From an uncultured bacterium (GTDB taxonomy: Bacteria; Hydrogenedentota; Hydrogenedentia; Hydrogenedentales; CAILVY01), in the NCBI GenBank assembly GCA_937951485.1, contig CALEDJ010000027.1, positions 1 to 18,158 of the forward strand: 18,158 bases of DNA. Direction: 5' to 3'. Made by a program: the position numbers and the translations under genes. Shown here piece after piece: positions 1 to 7,504 of this stretch. The notes under the pieces were generated by a model that made no database searches, was not told the origin of the DNA, and saw only the letters and a list, made by a program, of their open reading frames with translations. The number at the start of each line of letters is the position of its first letter. Positions within the stretch are counted from its first letter, which is position 1.

Positions 1-252
1 GCCGCAACGGACAGGCAATCGCCATCAGCCGGTGAATAGCCGTCTGCTGTGGCCGCCCTTTGGACTGCGTGTGTTTTCTGAATCGCCACGAGGGGCGGGA
101 AGTGTCGCTGTTCGCCTGCTTTATTGTCAACGCTGCACCCCCGGGAAAAGGACATTTTCCCCCTCACATCGTGACGAGGAAAGCATCATGATGAACCATC
201 CCTGAATTCCCCGCATTTGCGGCGACGGCGGGGGACGTGTCAGGATAGGCGC
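1..252. other. Non-coding or gene-end segment upstream of rmlD
   Basis: No convincing complete gene is seen here. One plus-strand frame (bases 2-208) has no stop, but its translation has no recognisable character. Another frame ends at base 35 and could be the tail of an upstream gene, but too little is present to judge. Bases 143-149 (GGGAAAA) and 155-161 (TTTTCCC) form a perfect 7-bp hairpin with a GGACA loop. It has no following T-tract, so it is not a normal intrinsic terminator. Bases 59-69 (tttggactgcg) match the start of the palindromic repeat at 15019-15029, so a decayed copy of that repeat may lie here. No clear promoter for rmlD was found. Confidence 0.4.
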
Positions 253-1101
253 ATGCGCACATTGATTTTCGGGGCAAAGGGCCAGTTGGGCCGGGAACTG
301 CTGGCGCGCTTTGAGGAAGCGGGGCCTGTGTGGGGCGCGGATTTGCCGGAGGCGGACATCACGGATGCCGCCGCCGTGGCGGAACTGTGCGAATCTTTCG
401 GACCGAATCTCGTGATCAACGCGGCGGCCTTCACGGATGTGGAGGGCGCGGAGGAGCGTCCGGAGGCGGCGTTTGCGGTGAACGAGCGGGGCGCTGCGCA
501 TGTGGCGGCGGCCGCCGCGCGCCGGGGCGCGCCGGTGGTGTATTACAGCACGGATTTCGTGTTTGACGGCCGCGCGACAACGCCCTATCCCCCGGATGCG
601 CCCGTGGCGCCGCTGTCGGTCTATGGGAAATCGAAGGCGGCGGGCGAAGCGGCGACGCGCGCGGCGCAGCCGCATCATTGCATCATCCGGACGGCATGGC
701 TCTATGGCCCGGGCGGCAACAATTTTGTCGAAAAAATTCTGCGCGCGGCGGCGGCGCTGCCCGAATTGCGGGTGGTGGAGGATGAGGTCGGATCGCCGAC
801 CTATGCGCGGGACCTGGCGGCGGCGACGTGGGCGCTGGTGCATCACCGGGCGCGGGGCGTTTTTCACGCCGTGAACGCGGGGCAGTGCTCACGCTATGCG
901 TTTGCGCGCGCGATTCTCAGCCTGGCCGGTTCGTCCACACAGGTGCATCCATGCGGCGCGGCGGAATTCAAAAGCAAGGCGGCGCGCCCGCGGTATGTGG
1001 TGCTGGACTGCGCGGGATTGACGGCGGCGACCGGCCACGTGATGCGGCCCTGGCAGGAGGCCCTCGCCGAGTATATGAAAGAAAGAGAAAGCAACACATG
1101 A
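253..1101 (+). CDS. rmlD: dTDP-4-dehydrorhamnose reductase (RmlD/RfbD)
   Basis: This 282-residue enzyme catalyses the last step of dTDP-L-rhamnose synthesis, the NAD(P)H-dependent reduction of dTDP-4-keto-L-rhamnose in the cytosol. The product feeds O-antigen or other surface polysaccharide. It is an extended short-chain dehydrogenase. Residues 7-13 (GAKGQLG) form the nucleotide-binding loop. The family's STD signature is at 99-101, followed by FVFDG, and the catalytic YxxxK is Y124/K128. Length is normal for RmlD. I chose the ATG at 253 because it opens directly on the Rossmann strand (MRTLIFG) and has an AGGAT-like ribosome site just upstream. A further 12 in-frame codons upstream are arginine-rich and unlikely. 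The stop overlaps the rmlB start by 4 bases (ATGA), so the two are translationally coupled. Confidence 0.93.
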   Translation: MRTLIFGAKGQLGRELLARFEEAGPVWGADLPEADITDAAAVAELCESFGPNLVINAAAFTDVEGAEERPEAAFAVNERGAAHVAAAAARRGAPVVYYSTDFVFDGRATTPYPPDAPVAPLSVYGKSKAAGEAATRAAQPHHCIIRTAWLYGPGGNNFVEKILRAAAALPELRVVEDEVGSPTYARDLAAATWALVHHRARGVFHAVNAGQCSRYAFARAILSLAGSSTQVHPCGAAEFKSKAARPRYVVLDCAGLTAATGHVMRPWQEALAEYMKERESNT

Positions 1102-2099
1102 AGCGGATTCTGGTCACGGGGGGCGCGGGATTTATCGGGTCGGCATTTGTCCGTTATCTGTTGCGGGAATACCCGGAGGTGCACGTCGTCGTTCTGGACA
1201 AACTCACCTACGCCGGAAACCTGGACAATCTGCGCGAGGCGGACCCCGCGCGGCATACCTTCATTCGCGGCGACATCGCCGACGCGGCGGCCGTCCGGGA
1301 GGCGATGCACGGCTGCGATGCGGTGGTGAATTTCGCGGCGGAAACGCATGTGGACCGGAGCATCCTCGGTGCGGCGGATTTCCTGCGCACGAATGTCGAG
1401 GGGGTGTACAACATCCTGGAGGCGGCAAAGGAACAGGGCACGGCCCGGGTGTTGCTGGTCTCGACGGACGAGGTATACGGGAGCATCGAGCAAGGGTCTT
1501 TCAAGGAGACCGACCCCCTGAACCCGCGTAATCCCTACAGCGCGGCGAAGGCCGGCGGCGAACTGATCGGGCGCTCCTATTTCACCACCTTCGGCGTGCC
1601 GGTGATCATCACGCGGGGATCGAACACCTACGGCCCCTACCAGTATCCGGAAAAGGTGCTGCCGCTTTTTGTCACCAATGCCATTGACGGCGAACCGCTG
1701 CCGCTCTACAAGGGGGGGGAACATAACGTCCGCGACTGGCTCTATGTGGACGATCACTGCCGGGGCATTGACGTGGCGCTGCGCGAAGGCGCGCCGGGCG
1801 AAATCTATAACATCGCCGGGGGCAATGAACGCGAGAACATCGCACTGACCCGGCGGATTCTGGCATTGACGGGCCGGGACGAATCGCTGATTCGGCTGGT
1901 GGCGGACCGCCCCGGCCACGACCGCCGCTATTCTATTGACGCGGGGAAAATCCGGGCGCTCGGCTGGAAACCGTTGATGGATTGGGACGAAGGCATCGTG
2001 CAGACGGTGCGCTGGTACCAGGACAACGAATGGTGGTGGCGCAAGATCAAGTCCGGCGAGTTCCGGCAATACTACGAGCGCCAATACGGCAACCGCTGA
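1098..2099 (+). CDS. rmlB: dTDP-glucose 4,6-dehydratase (RmlB/RfbB)
   Basis: This 333-residue NAD+-dependent enzyme converts dTDP-D-glucose to dTDP-4-keto-6-deoxy-D-glucose, the second step of dTDP-L-rhamnose synthesis. The Rossmann signature GGAGFIGS is at residues 8-15. The dehydratase triad motif TDEVYG begins at T123, with D124 and E125 as the acid/base pair, and YxxxK is Y147/K151. The conserved YGPYQYPEK and RDWLYVDDHC stretches are also present. Length is typical. The ATG at 1098 sits in an ATGA overlap with the rmlD stop and has an AAAGAGAAAG purine run before it. The open frame upstream merely runs antiparallel through rmlD. The other two pathway genes, rmlA and rmlC, are not in the window. 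A stem-loop follows the stop by 6 bases. Confidence 0.95.
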   Translation: MKRILVTGGAGFIGSAFVRYLLREYPEVHVVVLDKLTYAGNLDNLREADPARHTFIRGDIADAAAVREAMHGCDAVVNFAAETHVDRSILGAADFLRTNVEGVYNILEAAKEQGTARVLLVSTDEVYGSIEQGSFKETDPLNPRNPYSAAKAGGELIGRSYFTTFGVPVIITRGSNTYGPYQYPEKVLPLFVTNAIDGEPLPLYKGGEHNVRDWLYVDDHCRGIDVALREGAPGEIYNIAGGNERENIALTRRILALTGRDESLIRLVADRPGHDRRYSIDAGKIRALGWKPLMDWDEGIVQTVRWYQDNEWWWRKIKSGEFRQYYERQYGNR

Positions 2100-2105
2100 C
2101 GCATT

Positions 2106-2146
2106 GGACAGGATGGCGCGGCGGCGCCAGGGTGCATAATCTGTCC
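2106..2146. terminator. Two-tier hairpin between convergent rmlB and lplA transcripts
   Basis: GGACAG (2106-2111) pairs with CTGTCC (2141-2146). Nested inside, TGGCGC (2114-2119) pairs perfectly with GCGCCA (2124-2129) across a 4-base loop. It lies 6 bases after the rmlB stop, where a terminator is expected, and being palindromic it could serve both converging transcripts. No T-run follows on either strand, so intrinsic termination is not assured. It may only stabilise mRNA ends or assist Rho. Confidence 0.4.
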
Positions 2147-2187
2147 GGCGTATTTCAGAGCCTGCACCGTTGTTTGTGGATTGACCA

Positions 2188-2313
2188 TCATTTCACGATG
2201 GGCTTGCGGGTGCGGCGGCGCGCTGGAGAGACGATGCGTTTGCGGTGTTTTTTCACATCTTCGCGAAGTCGTTCAAAAAGTTTGCCCACATCACCGCCCC
2301 CATCCCGATTCAA
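2188..2313 (-). CDS. Possible small basic protein after lplA (uncertain)
   Basis: The frame of lplA remains open for 63 codons after its TAG stop (2380-2382), ending at a TGA at 2188-2190. The translated stretch is strongly basic, with a plausible amphipathic helix (KLFERLREDVKKHRKRI) and a basic tail (PARRRTRKPIVK). The most credible start I can see is TTG at 2311-2313, preceded at suitable spacing by AAAAGGAC (2317-2324), giving a 41-residue product. There is no ATG or GTG nearer the lplA stop. It could equally be chance open frame in GC-rich DNA, or the relic of a longer C-terminus. I recognise no family. Confidence 0.25.
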   Translation of the reverse strand: MNRDGGGDVGKLFERLREDVKKHRKRIVSPARRRTRKPIVK

Positions 2314-2379
2314 CCGGTCCTTTTGCCGGTAAACTTCTTTCAGAACCTGAGGCGGCAGCCGAAGATGCGTTACGTCCGC

Positions 2380-3105
2380 CTATCGGCGGTGGGTCCATTG
2401 AGGAGATCGGTATTTGCTTTGGGCAAGGGCGGCTGCGGTGGCGCTTTCTTCGGGGGTGGGCGATTCCGGGGGACCGGTCGCGCCAAAGGCTTCGCGCAAC
2501 GCTTCGCGGAGCGCCGCCGGATCGAGGGGGACGGCGCGGACGAATGCGCGGTGGCTGCGCGCACCACGATAGTCCGGGCGGTCTTCAGGTTCCAGAAGAT
2601 AGCGGTCCATGCCATCGTAGTCAGGCCGATAGACCAGCGTGCCGTGGTGCAGAATCGCGCGCCGGCGGCGGCGCTGGGCGTTACCGGAAATCTTGCAGCC
2701 GTCCAGGGCGAGGTCGCTGATGCCCGCAGGTTGCGCCGGGACGCCGCGTGCGGCCAACGCCGCCGCGATGCGGCCGAGGATAATCGCGTAGGATGCGTGC
2801 AGACGACCCAGTTCCGGCCATGCGTCCAGCGGAACCGCAAGGGCGTAATTCAGGCATCCCGGCCCCTGCAGCACGCAGCCGCCGGCCGTGCATCGGCGCA
2901 GCACGGGCACGCTGTCGGCCCGGCAATGGGCGAGATGCGCCACGCGCGCGACCGCCTGTCCCGTACCGATTACGACAAACCGGATCGGGCTTTCCCAGAA
3001 ACGAAGCGTCGGACCGGAGAGACCGTCTTCCGCGGCATCCAACAACGCCTCGTCCAGGGCGAGGTTCTCCGCGGGGTCGGCGAGACTCACATCAATCAAC
3101 CGCAT
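2380..3105 (-). CDS. lplA: Lipoate-protein ligase A family protein
   Basis: This 241-residue member of the biotin/lipoate A/B transferase fold probably attaches lipoyl or octanoyl groups to the GcvH lysine encoded in the same operon. The family features are RRCTAGG at 70-76 (matching the RRxSGGG substrate loop), the following LQGPGCLNYA, and DGCKISGNAQ with K138, the lysine that contacts the acyl-AMP in LplA. The ending KYRSPQW resembles the usual C-terminus of the catalytic domain. The roughly 80-residue accessory domain of E. coli LplA is absent, so this is a short form. It could act with a separate partner, or be an octanoyltransferase or amidotransferase of the LipM/LipL kind. The cysteine beside K138 (C137) is noted but not proof. 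The start overlaps the gcvPB end by 10 bases and no strong ribosome site is seen, implying coupling. Confidence 0.82.
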   Translation of the reverse strand: MRLIDVSLADPAENLALDEALLDAAEDGLSGPTLRFWESPIRFVVIGTGQAVARVAHLAHCRADSVPVLRRCTAGGCVLQGPGCLNYALAVPLDAWPELGRLHASYAIILGRIAAALAARGVPAQPAGISDLALDGCKISGNAQRRRRRAILHHGTLVYRPDYDGMDRYLLEPEDRPDYRGARSHRAFVRAVPLDPAALREALREAFGATGPPESPTPEESATAAALAQSKYRSPQWTHRR

Positions 3106-4541
3106 GGCAGACGCGCGCAGTTCAGTTCCCGGGCGGCCTTGACTTCGTCCAGCCTGCCGACGGGCGTGGTGTGCGGGGCGGTGCGCAGCGACTCCGGGTC
3201 GGTGTCCACACGGCGCGCGATGTCAATCATGGCGTCGCAGAAGGCGTCCAGCGTTTCCTTTGTCTCCGTTTCGGTCGGCTCGATCATCAGGCATTCCTTG
3301 ACCGTCAGCGGGAAATAGACGGTAGGTGCGTAAAAACCGCAATCGAGCAACGCCTTGGCGATGTCCAGCGCGCGGACGCCCTTCTCCGCCTGCGGCGTCG
3401 CGCTGAAAAGGCACTCGTGCATGAAACGGCCGTCAAAGGCCGGCTTGTAAACGTCTTTGAGTCGCGCGTGGACGTAGTTGGCGTTGACCACGGCGCCGCG
3501 GCTGATTTCGCGCAATCCTCCGTCGCCCAGACTGCGGATGTAGGCATAGGCACGCACCGCCACGAGGAAATTACCGAAGAACGCGGCGATGCGCCCGATG
3601 GATTTCTCCGGCATCTCGAGCGCATACGCATCGCCGTGACGCGCCACGCGCGGGCCGGGCAGATAGGGCAGCAGGCGCTCGCCCACGCCGACGGGACCGG
3701 AGCCGGGGCCGCCCATGCCGTGCGGCGTGGCGAAGGTCTTGTGCAGGTTGTAGTGCATCACGTCGAAGCCCAGGTCGCCGGGGCGGCACTGGCCGATGAT
3801 GGCGTTCAGGTTTGCGCCGTCGTAATAGAGCAAGGCGCCGCGCGCGTGCGCGCATTCGGCGATGCGGACAATGTCCGGCTCGAAGAGTCCGTGGGTGTTT
3901 GGACAGGTGAGCATGATGCCGGCGACCTCATCGGTCATTGCATCCTCGAAGCGCTGCAAGTCAATCGTCCCCTGCGTATTGGACGGGACCTGCACCACGC
4001 GGAAGCCGGCCATGGCTGCGCTGGCGGGATTGGTGCCGTGGGCGGAGTCCGGCACGAGAATGACCTTCTTGTGCGTATTGCCACGGTCGCGGTGGTAAGC
4101 GGCCATCATCAACGCGCCGGTCAACTCGCCGTGCGCCCCCGCGATGGGTTGCAGCGACACCGCCCGCAGCCCTGCGATTTCCGCAAGCAAGCCCTCCAGT
4201 TCGTGGATAAGGGCGAGCGCGCCCTGACAGCGCGACAGATAAGCGCCAACGCTGGACAAATGGGGATGCAATTGTGTAAACCCCGGATGCGACACCGCCT
4301 TTTCCGTCGCCTTTGGATTGTATTTCATGGTGCAGGAACCAAGGGGATAGAAACGGTCGTCCACGCCCGCATTGCGTTGTGAGAGGTGCGTGAAATGGCG
4401 AACCACGTCCAATTCGCTCACCTCCGGCAATTCGGCGGGCTGTACGCGCCGCAGTGCTTGCGGAAACGGCGCCGCCGGCACATCCAGCGGGTCGAGACGG
4501 GTGGCGCGGCGGGCACGGCATTTCTCATAGATCAACTGCAT
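3096..4541 (-). CDS. gcvPB: Glycine dehydrogenase (decarboxylating) subunit 2, GcvPB
   Basis: This 481-residue subunit carries the pyridoxal-phosphate site of the P-protein of the glycine cleavage system. The complex decarboxylates glycine and loads aminomethyl onto the lipoyl arm of GcvH. The PLP lysine is K268 in NLHKTFATPHG, followed by the glycine-rich GMGGPGSGPVGV. Other family signatures are YPLGSCTMKYNP (65-76), PDSAHGTNPASAAM (164-177) and YDGANLNAI (240-248). Length is typical for subunit 2 of the two-subunit form. The ATG at 4541 has a strong GGAGGAA site upstream. The frame extends further upstream but that part is shadow. The start overlaps the end of gcvPA by 10 bases and the stop overlaps lplA by 10, so gcvPA-gcvPB-lplA form one translationally coupled unit. 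Confidence 0.96.
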   Translation of the reverse strand: MQLIYEKCRARRATRLDPLDVPAAPFPQALRRVQPAELPEVSELDVVRHFTHLSQRNAGVDDRFYPLGSCTMKYNPKATEKAVSHPGFTQLHPHLSSVGAYLSRCQGALALIHELEGLLAEIAGLRAVSLQPIAGAHGELTGALMMAAYHRDRGNTHKKVILVPDSAHGTNPASAAMAGFRVVQVPSNTQGTIDLQRFEDAMTDEVAGIMLTCPNTHGLFEPDIVRIAECAHARGALLYYDGANLNAIIGQCRPGDLGFDVMHYNLHKTFATPHGMGGPGSGPVGVGERLLPYLPGPRVARHGDAYALEMPEKSIGRIAAFFGNFLVAVRAYAYIRSLGDGGLREISRGAVVNANYVHARLKDVYKPAFDGRFMHECLFSATPQAEKGVRALDIAKALLDCGFYAPTVYFPLTVKECLMIEPTETETKETLDAFCDAMIDIARRVDTDPESLRTAPHTTPVGRLDEVKAARELNCARLPCG

Positions 4542-5818
4542 GATATTTCCTCCAGCGCCGCTGCGAAGGCGTCCAACTGCGCGCGCGTCCGCTTCTCCGT
4601 GACGGCGATAAGCAGGTCGCACGGGCCGCCCACGCCCAGCGCGGCAAGCGGCAACCCTGCGTAGAATCCCCTGTCCAGCATGGCGGCGACCACTTCGTCC
4701 GCATGGCGCGGCAGGCGCACCGAGAACTCGTTGAAGGTCGGACCGTCGTTGAGTATTTCCACGAAACGCAACCGGCCCTTCAGGTATTCGGCTTTGGCGT
4801 GGCAGGCCTCGGCGGTTTCACGAAGGCCTTCCTTGCCCACCAGCGACAGGTAAAGCAGCGCGCGCAGCGCGCAGAGCGCCTGATTCGAGCAAATATTCGA
4901 CATGGCCTTTTCGCGGCGGATGTGCTGCTCCCGCGTTTGCAGCGTCAATACGAAGCCCCGCCGGCCGGCGGCGTCCACCGTCATCCCCGCAATGCGGCCC
5001 GGCATTTTGCGCACGTATTCCCGGCGCGTTGCCATGATGCCCAGATACGGTCCGCCGAAACTCAGCGGCATGCCCAGACACTGCCCTTCCGCCACCGCGA
5101 TGTCCGCACCCATGGCGCCGGGCGTCTTCAGCATCCCCAGTGAAATGGGATAGAACGACAACACCAGCAATGCCTTCGCCGCGTGGCAGCGTTCGGCCAG
5201 CGCACTGTAATCGCAAACGGTGCCGAGAAAAGAGGGATTTTGGACAATAACGCATGCCGCATCCGCGGGGTCATCGCCATCGGCGAGATCAAAATCCAGA
5301 TTCGCGGTGTGGGTTTCAAGCATACGGCGATAGATGGGATTGACGGAACCATGGACCACAATGCGGCGGCGCCCCGTTACGCGGGCGGCCATGGTCGCGG
5401 CCTCAAAGACCGCCGTGCCGCCGTCATAGAGAGAGGCATTCGAGAATTCCATCTCGGTCAGGCGGCAGATGGCGGTCTGGTATTCGTAGATTGCCTGAAG
5501 CGCGCCCTGAGAACACTCCGGCTGATAGGGCGTATACGCCGTATAGAATTCGCTCCTGCCCGCCAGCGCATCCACGGCGGCCGGAATGAAATGATCATAG
5601 TAACCGCCGCCAAGGAAACATACCGGTCGCGGGTCGTTGCGTTCCGCAAAGCCCGCGACATGATCCAGCACCGCCATTTCCGACATGCCCGGCGGCATGT
5701 TCCATTGCTGCATGCGCAATTCCGTTGGTATCGCGCTGAAGAGATCCTCCGTCTTCTCCACGCCGATCACATCGAGCATCGCCCGCTCATCGGCAGCCGT
5801 CATGGGAACCCAGGACAT
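4532..5818 (-). CDS. gcvPA: Glycine dehydrogenase (decarboxylating) subunit 1, GcvPA
   Basis: This 428-residue subunit pairs with GcvPB to form the P-protein of the glycine cleavage system and resembles the N-terminal half of single-chain GcvP. Characteristic stretches are FLGGGYYDHFIPAAVD, FYTAYTPYQPECSQGALQAI and the SNASLYDGGTA loop. Near the C-terminus, NEFSVRLP begins the small domain. The length is slightly below the usual 440-450 but both ends look complete. ATG at 5818 is preceded by a strong AGGAGGAA site. A 102-base gap separates it from gcvH and holds a tandem GTCGGAC repeat patch, which may affect mRNA folding or processing between the two genes. Confidence 0.95.
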   Translation of the reverse strand: MSWVPMTAADERAMLDVIGVEKTEDLFSAIPTELRMQQWNMPPGMSEMAVLDHVAGFAERNDPRPVCFLGGGYYDHFIPAAVDALAGRSEFYTAYTPYQPECSQGALQAIYEYQTAICRLTEMEFSNASLYDGGTAVFEAATMAARVTGRRRIVVHGSVNPIYRRMLETHTANLDFDLADGDDPADAACVIVQNPSFLGTVCDYSALAERCHAAKALLVLSFYPISLGMLKTPGAMGADIAVAEGQCLGMPLSFGGPYLGIMATRREYVRKMPGRIAGMTVDAAGRRGFVLTLQTREQHIRREKAMSNICSNQALCALRALLYLSLVGKEGLRETAEACHAKAEYLKGRLRFVEILNDGPTFNEFSVRLPRHADEVVAAMLDRGFYAGLPLAALGVGGPCDLLIAVTEKRTRAQLDAFAAALEEISCS

Positions 5819-5849
5819 CCGATACTTCCTCCTGTATTGTCCGGTCTAT

Positions 5850-5900
5850 CCAGCCCGTCGGGGCCGTCCGACCTGTCCGACTTGTCGGAGCCGCCCGACT
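5850..5900. repeat. Short tandem GTCGGAC-type repeat, copy 1
   Basis: Between gcvH and gcvPA, the minus strand reads successive imperfect units of about 8-10 bases: GTCGGAC, AGGTCGGACGG, CCCCGACGGG. In plus orientation these are ccgtccgac, ctgtccgac and ttgtcgg. The same core recurs at 11085-11113. Units alternate between GTCGGAC and its complement GTCCGAC, so the transcript can fold back on itself. It is not coding and appears to be a family of dispersed intergenic repeats in this genome. Confidence 0.65.
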
Positions 5901-5920
5901 TCCACCTCAAAACCAGCCCT

Positions 5921-6307
5921 TCAATGATCCTGTTTGTTCAGAAATTCCCGGTAGGCCGCCGCATCCATCAGCGCATCCAAATCCGCGACGTTCACGTCTC
6001 CCATCTTGAAGAACCAACCGGCGCCATAGGGGTCTTTGTTGACGCGTTCCGGTTCATTTTCAAGGGCCTCGTTTACGGCCACCACGATGCCTGACACGGG
6101 CGCATAGACTTCGCTCCACGCCTTGACCGAATCCACCGCCGCCACCGGGTCGCCCTGTTGCGCTTTTGCGCCCACCTCGGGCAGGTCCACATGGGTGATT
6201 TCGCCCAATTGTTCCTGGGCGAAATCGGTGATACCCACCACATACGCCCCCTTCTGAAAACCGATCCATTCATGCGCTTCGGTGTACTTCAAATCTTCCG
6301 GATTCAT
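5921..6307 (-). CDS. gcvH: Glycine cleavage system H protein
   Basis: This 128-residue lipoyl carrier shuttles the aminomethyl group from GcvP to GcvT and is then reoxidised by lipoamide dehydrogenase. The lipoyl-acceptor lysine is K62 in AVDSVKAWSEVYAPVSG, a close match to the H-protein consensus around the modified lysine. The opening (KYTEAHEWI), GITDFAQEQLGEI and the C-terminal GWFFKM are also typical. Length is normal. The ATG at 6307 has an AAAGGAG site. It lies 31 bases after gcvT. The lplA-family gene at the operon end is the likely modifier of K62. No lipoamide dehydrogenase (lpd) gene is in the window. Confidence 0.96.
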   Translation of the reverse strand: MNPEDLKYTEAHEWIGFQKGAYVVGITDFAQEQLGEITHVDLPEVGAKAQQGDPVAAVDSVKAWSEVYAPVSGIVVAVNEALENEPERVNKDPYGAGWFFKMGDVNVADLDALMDAAAYREFLNKQDH

Positions 6308-6338
6308 TGTGGCCTTCTCCTTTTTGTCGTCCGTGTTT

Positions 6339-7412
6339 TTATTCCTCGAATCGCATTCGGCAGGTGCCGTGTCTGTAAACAGGAGCCTCAGCAGTCGTGA
6401 CCGGAACGGCCCTTGGCCCGACCGTCAGCCTGGTGCCCGGCGCGGCAAACGCCGGTGGCACGTATGCCAGGCCGATGCCGCGTTCGACGCTCGGCCCAAA
6501 ACCGCCGCTGGTGACCACGCCGACAGGTTCCCCGTTGTGGCGGACCTCGAAACCGTGGCGCGGGGCCTGCCGGGTGTCCGATACGATGGGGGTAAGCCTT
6601 CGGGCGCAGCCGCCATCCCGCTGCGCGAGCAGCGCGGCCTTGCCGGGAAACTCCGATTCCCAAGCAATAAAGCGGTCCATCCCCGCCTCCAACGGGGTGG
6701 TGTCTTCCGTGATATCCTGCCCATAGAGGGGATAACACATCTCCATGCGCAGGGTGTCCCGCGCACCCAGGCCGCACGGCAGCACGGCGGGATGCGCAAT
6801 CAGCGCCCGCCACAGGGCGGAGGCATGTTCCGCCGGGGTGAACAGTTCATAGCCGAGTTCGCCCGTGTATCCAGCGCGCGTGGCGATGAGTTCCTTTCCC
6901 TTCCACGCGCAGCGCCGCCCTGTCCAATAGCCCAGCGAGGCTATGTCCCTCAGGCCGATATCCAGCAATACCTGTCGGGATGCGGGCCCCTGAAGGTCCA
7001 GTTTTGCCGTCGCATCCGATACATTCTCCACACCCGGACCGCCCAACAGGGCCGCAAGGCGCTTCAGGGGACCGGCGTTGGTGACCAGATACAGTTCATC
7101 CGCGGCCAGACGCAGCCCGACGCAATCGTCCACGATGCTGCCGCGGTCGTTCAGAATGGCCGTATAGCGGCAACGGCCGGGCTTCAGGCTGACCATGTCG
7201 GAAATGACCATGCGGTCAAAAGCGCGGATGGCCGCGTCTCCGCGCAGGATGAATTCGCCCATGTGCGAGCAATCGAAAAGTCCGGCCCGGCGGCGGGTGT
7301 GCTGATGCTCGGCGATGATGCCGGAGAACTGTATCGGCAAGGACCAGCCGTGGAAGTCGGTGATTTTGGCCCCGCATGCCGCATATTCGTCGAACAAAGG
7401 GGTGCGTCGCAC
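6339..7412 (-). CDS. gcvT: Aminomethyltransferase, glycine cleavage T protein
   Basis: This 357-residue enzyme transfers the methylene carbon from aminomethyl-lipoyl-GcvH to tetrahydrofolate, giving 5,10-methylene-THF and ammonia. Seen are the N-terminal TPLFDEY and FHGWSLPIQF, the folate-site acidic pair D95/D96 in RGSIVDDCVG (a conserved aspartate here is catalytic in the family), TGELGYELF, and LGARDTLRMEMCYPLYG. The length is typical. The start is GTG at 7412: AGGAG at 7420-7424 lies 7 bases before it, whereas an ATG at 7417 is only 2 bases from that site and out of frame. It is the first gene of the gcvT-gcvH-gcvPA-gcvPB-lplA operon. Its leader holds a ZTP-type riboswitch about 90 bases upstream. 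Confidence 0.96.
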   Translation of the reverse strand: MRRTPLFDEYAACGAKITDFHGWSLPIQFSGIIAEHQHTRRRAGLFDCSHMGEFILRGDAAIRAFDRMVISDMVSLKPGRCRYTAILNDRGSIVDDCVGLRLAADELYLVTNAGPLKRLAALLGGPGVENVSDATAKLDLQGPASRQVLLDIGLRDIASLGYWTGRRCAWKGKELIATRAGYTGELGYELFTPAEHASALWRALIAHPAVLPCGLGARDTLRMEMCYPLYGQDITEDTTPLEAGMDRFIAWESEFPGKAALLAQRDGGCARRLTPIVSDTRQAPRHGFEVRHNGEPVGVVTSGGFGPSVERGIGLAYVPPAFAAPGTRLTVGPRAVPVTTAEAPVYRHGTCRMRFEE

Positions 7413-7427
7413 GTCATTACTCCTGGA

Positions 7428-7479
7428 CGCCGCATGGGTTTCCGACGCGGCGCGCAGCCCGCCGGGTCATGGCGTGACC
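7428..7479 (-). promoter_or_regulatory. Probable expression platform of the gcvT riboswitch
   Basis: Between the aptamer and gcvT the minus-strand RNA can form CGCCGC (7447-7452) paired with GCGGCG (7428-7433). The 3' arm of this stem ends only 3 bases before the AGGAG ribosome site at 7420-7424. Just upstream, GGTCA-CGCCA-TGACC forms a hairpin that competes with an overlapping CATGG...CCATG pairing. No stem followed by a U-run is present, so control of translation initiation (or Rho) is more likely than an intrinsic attenuator. The fold was worked out by eye, not computed. Confidence 0.45.
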
Positions 7480-7504
7480 ATGCCCTGCTGTGTATTCGTG
7501 GTGC

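Noticed and set aside
143-161. GGGAAAA/TTTTCCC hairpin as a terminator or attenuator before rmlD
   Set aside because: No U-tract follows, and no identifiable gene end or leader peptide precedes it.
2181-3318. Long plus-strand frames opposite lplA and gcvPB
   Set aside because: These are antisense shadows of high-GC codon bias; the minus-strand frames carry all the family motifs.
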